Shown: positions 5,945-9,089 of the stretch, one piece after another
Numbering within the stretch: position 1 is the first letter of the stretch
Layout: each line of letters opens with the position of its first letter
Assembly (NCBI GenBank): GCA_029259875.1
Contig: JAJDEK010000003.1
Coordinates: 1-9,089, forward strand
Direction: 5' to 3'
DNA: 9,089 nucleotides
Origin: Planctomycetaceae bacterium
GTDB lineage: Bacteria; Planctomycetota; Planctomycetia; Planctomycetales; Planctomycetaceae
Position numbers and translations under genes: made by a program
The notes under the pieces: generated by a model
What the model saw: the letters and a program-made list of their open reading frames with translations, nothing else
Databases searched by the model: none
Told to the model about the DNA's origin: nothing

Positions 5945-7564
5945 CTATTTTTTCTTTCTCAAATGTACCTTGAGTCCAAAGACTTCTTCAAATAAGGGCC
6001 CCTTTTCCACTAATGCGATTTGTTCCAGAGAAACATCTTCAACATGTGGTATGGAAATAATCAACTGTCCTTCAGCGATTTCGCATTCGATTTCCTGAAC
6101 GCGCTGACTATAAGAGTAGTCCAGCGCGTCGGCTACCCGCAAGATTGCAGCCATCTTTGCGATGGCAATTCGACTGACACGATCTAATGTTGAATATCCT
6201 GGATGAGTTGCTTTGGGGGAAGCACGCCGATGGTAGCGCGCGATTAACGAGACGAGTAACAAATCTGACTGCCCTAGACCAAACAGATTACCATTGCTGA
6301 TTAAATACATTGAATGTTTATGATAGCCGCGCTGATCTACATACATTCCGATTTCATGTAACAAAGAGGCCGTATAGAGTAATAGTCGATTTCTCAAATC
6401 AAGCTTGTGCTCATTTTGTAGTGATTGAAAGAGTGTGTCAGCTAAAAATGCAACATGTCGTGCATGCGTTTCGTCAAAATCGAATCGCTTACCAAAGTCT
6501 ACAGTAGAACGAATCACCTGCCTGTAGAATTCATCTGACCAATTATTCTGGTCTGCCATTTCTTTCAAAAGGCCATCACGAAAGTTGGCTTTCGTCACAT
6601 AAATATGCTTCAGTTTGTACGCTTCTGCCAGCTTAGTATATGCCAACAATGCAGGTCCCAGTGTTTCTGCATCTGTAAAAGAAAGGTGGTAGTTTTGAAC
6701 AAGTTGGTCTTCCGTTTTTTGTAAAATTTTGTTTGTGAACTTACTGAGTTCAGAAACTTTGAGCCGATCCAACTCATCAAGAGAATCACTGGGGTCGGGA
6801 ATCTCACCTTCTGGTCGTAGCTGTGATAGTGCAAAGCGGACATCGCCTCCGAGGACGACTAATTTGGTTGATTTATCGCCGGGGACATCATGCACGATCT
6901 GTTGGATCACTCGTTCGATCTGGTTCTCCATAATCGTACGTTCTTTGGACAAGGGAACGCGATACCCTTTCAGCATCTCGCGCAGACGTAGTGCTCCAAG
7001 TCGATAATTTTTGGAGAATAGCACGTCTCCGTGTTGTACCAATAAGAGTTCGGTAGTTCCTCCTCCGATTTCGGTAACGATGGTACGCGCTTCGTCCAAA
7101 TTTGGTTTTGCGGTCAGGTAAGGCCGAATCCCCTGATAGGTAATCCGATTCACTTCGGCTTCATCCAGAGGTGCCACTTCAAAACCTGTTGCGATAAAAA
7201 TTCGGTCGGTAAATGCGAGTCGATTGTCGGCTTCCCGAACGGCGCTGGTGGCTACGACACGAATTTGCTCATCATGGATTATTTGATATTCATCTAATTT
7301 TCGGCGATAACTTTTAAGAATTCGTACGCACTCTTCCATCGTTGTTTTTTGAATGTTACGTGTCTGAAAGGTGTCTTCACCAAGTGTCACTGCTTGAGAA
7401 AGTCTCTCCAGCGTATAGACAACGCCATCTTCTTGGATTTCTGCGATTGCCATGCGAATCGCTCCTGTACCGATATCGATAACAGCGATCAATCGATTGG
7501 GAACAGATTCTGAACGATTGGAACCGGCGGTTGTCTCGGCGGGTGGTGAATCTTTTGCGTTCAT
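5945..7564 (-). CDS. Ppx/GppA family exopolyphosphatase / guanosine pentaphosphatase
   Basis: Members release phosphate from polyphosphate ends and/or convert pppGpp to ppGpp. The 539 residues contain an N-terminal ASKHA-fold phosphatase. Its phosphate-1 loop is AVIDIGTGAIRMAIAE (27-42). VVATSAVREADNR follows at 103-115, then the phosphate-2 loop VTEIGGGTTELLLV (163-176). The C-terminal part (about 340-490) is an HD-like helical domain with LLHEIGMYVDQRGYHKHS (401-418) and a conserved ILRVADALDYS (474-484). This is the long, two-part form also seen in E. coli Ppx and GppA. The region of the catalytic Glu reads LDEAEVNRITYQG instead of the common SGxEEARLIYxG, leaving E137 as the conserved acid. 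The ATG at 7564 overlaps the ROK gene stop by ATGA, so translation is probably coupled. Sitting before ppk1 it most likely works on polyphosphate, but sequence alone does not separate Ppx from GppA activity. Confidence 0.92.
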   Translation of the reverse strand: MNAKDSPPAETTAGSNRSESVPNRLIAVIDIGTGAIRMAIAEIQEDGVVYTLERLSQAVTLGEDTFQTRNIQKTTMEECVRILKSYRRKLDEYQIIHDEQIRVVATSAVREADNRLAFTDRIFIATGFEVAPLDEAEVNRITYQGIRPYLTAKPNLDEARTIVTEIGGGTTELLLVQHGDVLFSKNYRLGALRLREMLKGYRVPLSKERTIMENQIERVIQQIVHDVPGDKSTKLVVLGGDVRFALSQLRPEGEIPDPSDSLDELDRLKVSELSKFTNKILQKTEDQLVQNYHLSFTDAETLGPALLAYTKLAEAYKLKHIYVTKANFRDGLLKEMADQNNWSDEFYRQVIRSTVDFGKRFDFDETHARHVAFLADTLFQSLQNEHKLDLRNRLLLYTASLLHEIGMYVDQRGYHKHSMYLISNGNLFGLGQSDLLLVSLIARYHRRASPKATHPGYSTLDRVSRIAIAKMAAILRVADALDYSYSQRVQEIECEIAEGQLIISIPHVEDVSLEQIALVEKGPLFEEVFGLKVHLRKKK

Positions 7565-8583
7565 ACTTTCGTTACAACTCTCAACGGTGGTGTTTCTTGA
7601 ATCATTTTTTGCGCCCAGGCCGCCGCTCCCATCACGGTGGAATCATCCCCTAATTGGGCTGCTACAACTTTAAACGAATCCTTAAATGTCGGCATCACAT
7701 TCTTGCGGGTGGCTTCGGCAACCGCCGGTACAATCAAATCCGGCATTGCTTCTATCAATCCTCCCCCCAGAACGATGACTTCAGGCGAAAAGGTGTGCAC
7801 CATATTCCCAGCTGTGATTCCGATGTATTCCGCAGCACGCAGGATGATTTTCTTAATGCTTTCATCTCCTCCCTTAATGGCAGCAGCCAGAATTCCGCTC
7901 TTAATATCAGAGAGGTCGGTCCCAACTAGTTCCCGTAATTTAGGTGCATCGCCACGATAAGCCGCTTGCGCTGCAGCAGCCGAGATTGCCAGGCGACTGG
8001 CAAGTGCTTCAAGACAACCATACTGACCACAGCCACATTCGGGACCACTGGGTAAGACTTTGGTATGGCCAATTTCCATGCAGGAGCTTTTACTCCCCTG
8101 AACCAATTGACCGCGATAGACGGCTCCTCCGCCAATACCCGTTCCGGGAAAGATACCCATTGCAGACGAGGAATCTTTGGCTGCTCCAAAACAGTATTCT
8201 CCGTAAACACCCGCGTCGACATCGTTACAAATGACAACGGGACAACCAAACTCTTTTTGCAGTACTTCTTTAACGGGAGCATCATACCAGCCTAGATTGG
8301 GGGCTTCGAAGATGATCCCTTCTTTTAAATCCAGCGGACCCGGGCAGCCAACGCCAATGCCCGCTAATACATCAGGAGTCAGATTTGCTTCTTCCAGGGC
8401 CTGATGAATTGTTTGAGCCATACGTTCCAAGCCCTGTTCCACACCTGAATGACCTTTGGTCTTTCTGCGTTTTCTCCCGAGAGTCTGGTATTCAGAATCG
8501 AAGATCTTAGCGAGCATTTTTGTTCCGCCCAAATCGAAACCAGCCCAATAGCGTTTTACGGCGTCAATTGAATCAGTAGACAT
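7561..8583 (-). CDS. ROK family sugar kinase (probable glucokinase)
   Basis: ROK kinases phosphorylate hexoses or amino sugars such as glucose, mannose or N-acetylmannosamine, mostly with ATP, in the cytosol. The 340 residues hold the N-terminal phosphate loop DLGGTK (17-22), the sugar-binding GVGCPGPLD (77-85), the catalytic Asp D121 in CNDVDAGVYGE, and a GTGIGGG loop (147-153). The zinc site typical of ROK proteins is complete: E170 and H173 in MEIGH, then CGCGQYGCLE with C183, C185 and C190. A second nucleotide loop, VIVLGGGL, follows near residue 270. There is no helix-turn-helix extension, so this is an enzyme and not a NagC/Mlc-type repressor. The ATG at 8583 has no clear ribosome site. 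It is the first gene of a run with Ppx/GppA (ATGA overlap) and ppk1, so polyphosphate as an alternative phosphate donor is worth considering, although the known polyphosphate glucokinases are mostly actinobacterial. Sugar specificity is inferred. Confidence 0.92.
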   Translation of the reverse strand: MSTDSIDAVKRYWAGFDLGGTKMLAKIFDSEYQTLGRKRRKTKGHSGVEQGLERMAQTIHQALEEANLTPDVLAGIGVGCPGPLDLKEGIIFEAPNLGWYDAPVKEVLQKEFGCPVVICNDVDAGVYGEYCFGAAKDSSSAMGIFPGTGIGGGAVYRGQLVQGSKSSCMEIGHTKVLPSGPECGCGQYGCLEALASRLAISAAAAQAAYRGDAPKLRELVGTDLSDIKSGILAAAIKGGDESIKKIILRAAEYIGITAGNMVHTFSPEVIVLGGGLIEAMPDLIVPAVAEATRKNVMPTFKDSFKVVAAQLGDDSTVMGAAAWAQKMIQETPPLRVVTKV

Positions 8584-8650
8584 GTATTACGTTTTCTATG
8601 TTAAGGATTTTGTCTTCACTCGAATCAAATTAACGACAGGGTGATTTTAG

Positions 8651-8662
8651 TGAGCATGCTCA
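8651..8662. promoter_or_regulatory. Perfect 12-base palindrome, candidate operator
   Basis: TGAGCATGCTCA is its own reverse complement and lies 18 bases downstream of the predicted -10 of the ROK operon, inside the predicted leader. A dimeric regulator bound there could block transcription. It is the longest perfect gapless palindrome I noticed in this gap. Which regulator, if any, binds it is unknown. Confidence 0.35.
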
Positions 8663-8679
8663 ACCTTCGAGCCATCACT

Positions 8680-8685
8680 ATTATA
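8680..8685 (-). promoter_or_regulatory. Candidate -10 element of the ROK-ppx-ppk1 operon
   Basis: The minus strand reads exact TATAAT here, about 97 bases before the ROK start codon. The -35 at 17-base spacing (TACACG) is poor and there is no extended -10 TG. If used, the leader would be about 90 bases and contain the palindrome at 8651-8662. Confidence 0.4.
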
Positions 8686-8976
8686 GCGAAATACTCTTAT
8701 GTCGTGTATTCTGATGAATTTAGAACTTAATAAACAAGTCTGGACTTTATATTTTTAAAAGTCCCAGTAATGAAAATTTGTTTTAGAAATTGTCTCAGTT
8801 AAACTCAAATTCTCTTATAAAACCAGCTCTTTCGACAGTTTAAAAGAATGTAGTACGCTGTTGACTTTTGAGATAGCTCTTGCTTGGATAAACTGTTTTT
8901 TGCGAGATTTCTAAATGCAGATCTCAAAAAACACACCATACTATACAACAACTTACTACACCCCGGGATTCCTTCC

Positions 8977-9089
8977 ATGTATTTCCAGTTTCCCTGTGAA
9001 AAATGTTCCAAAAAACTCAAAGTTCGTGATGAAAATATAGGTAAAAAGGTCCGATGTCCCTATTGCCATCACACAATGTTAGTGAAACA
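8977..9089 (+). CDS. Zinc-ribbon protein, N-terminal fragment (runs off window)
   Basis: Only 37 complete codons are visible from the ATG at 8977. They encode two CxxC pairs, C7-C10 and C27-C30, around [19 protein letters not shown], followed by HHTMLVK. This is the rubredoxin-like zinc ribbon that opens many planctomycete proteins, where it precedes membrane, kinase or low-complexity regions. The rest of the protein is outside the window, so the function is not known. No recognisable ribosome site precedes the ATG. The gene diverges from the ROK operon. Confidence 0.75.
   Translation, partial: MYFQFPCEKCSKKLKVRDENIGKKVRCPYCHHTMLVK

Larger units (their letters stand above)
8584..8976. other. 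Divergent regulatory region between the ROK operon and the zinc-ribbon gene
   Basis: This AT-rich 393-base gap must hold promoters for both directions. On the minus side it has a consensus -10 and a 12-base palindrome (separate entries). On the plus side there is TTGACT at 8861-8866, but no good -10 at 17 bases. Other inverted repeats are GGACTTT/AAAGTCC (8742-8764) and a bulged 13-pair stem at 8894-8933. None has a T-run in the right place to be a terminator. The open frame on the minus strand at 8805-9020 overlaps the zinc-ribbon gene and has no family resemblance; I treat it as spurious. Confidence 0.5.

Overview
The window looks like a chromosomal segment from a planctomycete, most likely of the Planctomycetaceae (Gimesia-like). 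This rests on a Tat-exported Gfo/Idh/MocA oxidoreductase of the kind that group carries in many copies, a PIG-L deacetylase, a small two-CxxC zinc-ribbon start typical of planctomycete proteins, weak or absent Shine-Dalgarno sites at several genes, and moderate GC. The genus is inference only. No mobile element, CRISPR array, tRNA or rRNA was found.

Layout. Positions 1-378 (minus) hold the N-terminal half of a PIG-L-type deacetylase, cut by the window edge. Positions 622-1221 (minus) encode a receiver-domain protein with Glu at the usual phospho-Asp position. Positions 1222-1879 are an AT-rich gap with one strong bidirectional terminator-like hairpin and only weak ORF remnants. Positions 1880-3178 (plus) encode a Tat-signal Gfo/Idh/MocA oxidoreductase with its own terminator. 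From 3757 to 8583 (minus) lies a three-gene run, ROK sugar kinase, then Ppx/GppA phosphatase, then PPK1. The first two overlap by ATGA, and PPK1 follows after 70 bases. Positions 8584-8976 form a divergent regulatory region, and at 8977 a plus-strand zinc-ribbon gene starts and runs off the end.

How the genes work together. PPK1 makes polyphosphate reversibly from ATP, the Ppx/GppA protein hydrolyses polyphosphate and/or pppGpp, and the ROK kinase phosphorylates a sugar, probably glucose. The run therefore joins polyphosphate turnover to sugar phosphorylation. A consensus -10 hexamer and a perfect 12-base palindrome upstream of the ROK gene are candidate control sites.

The most unusual stretch is 3264-3515, between the convergent oxidoreductase and ppk1 genes. 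Read on the minus strand, it has several perfectly paired stems, a near-perfect Shine-Dalgarno followed by a 13-codon Cys-rich ORF, a downstream segment able to hide that ribosome site, competing alternative pairings, and an intrinsic terminator at the 3' end. It fits either an independent small RNA (perhaps also encoding a peptide) or a structured 3' UTR of the ppk1 operon. I do not recognise it as a known RNA family.
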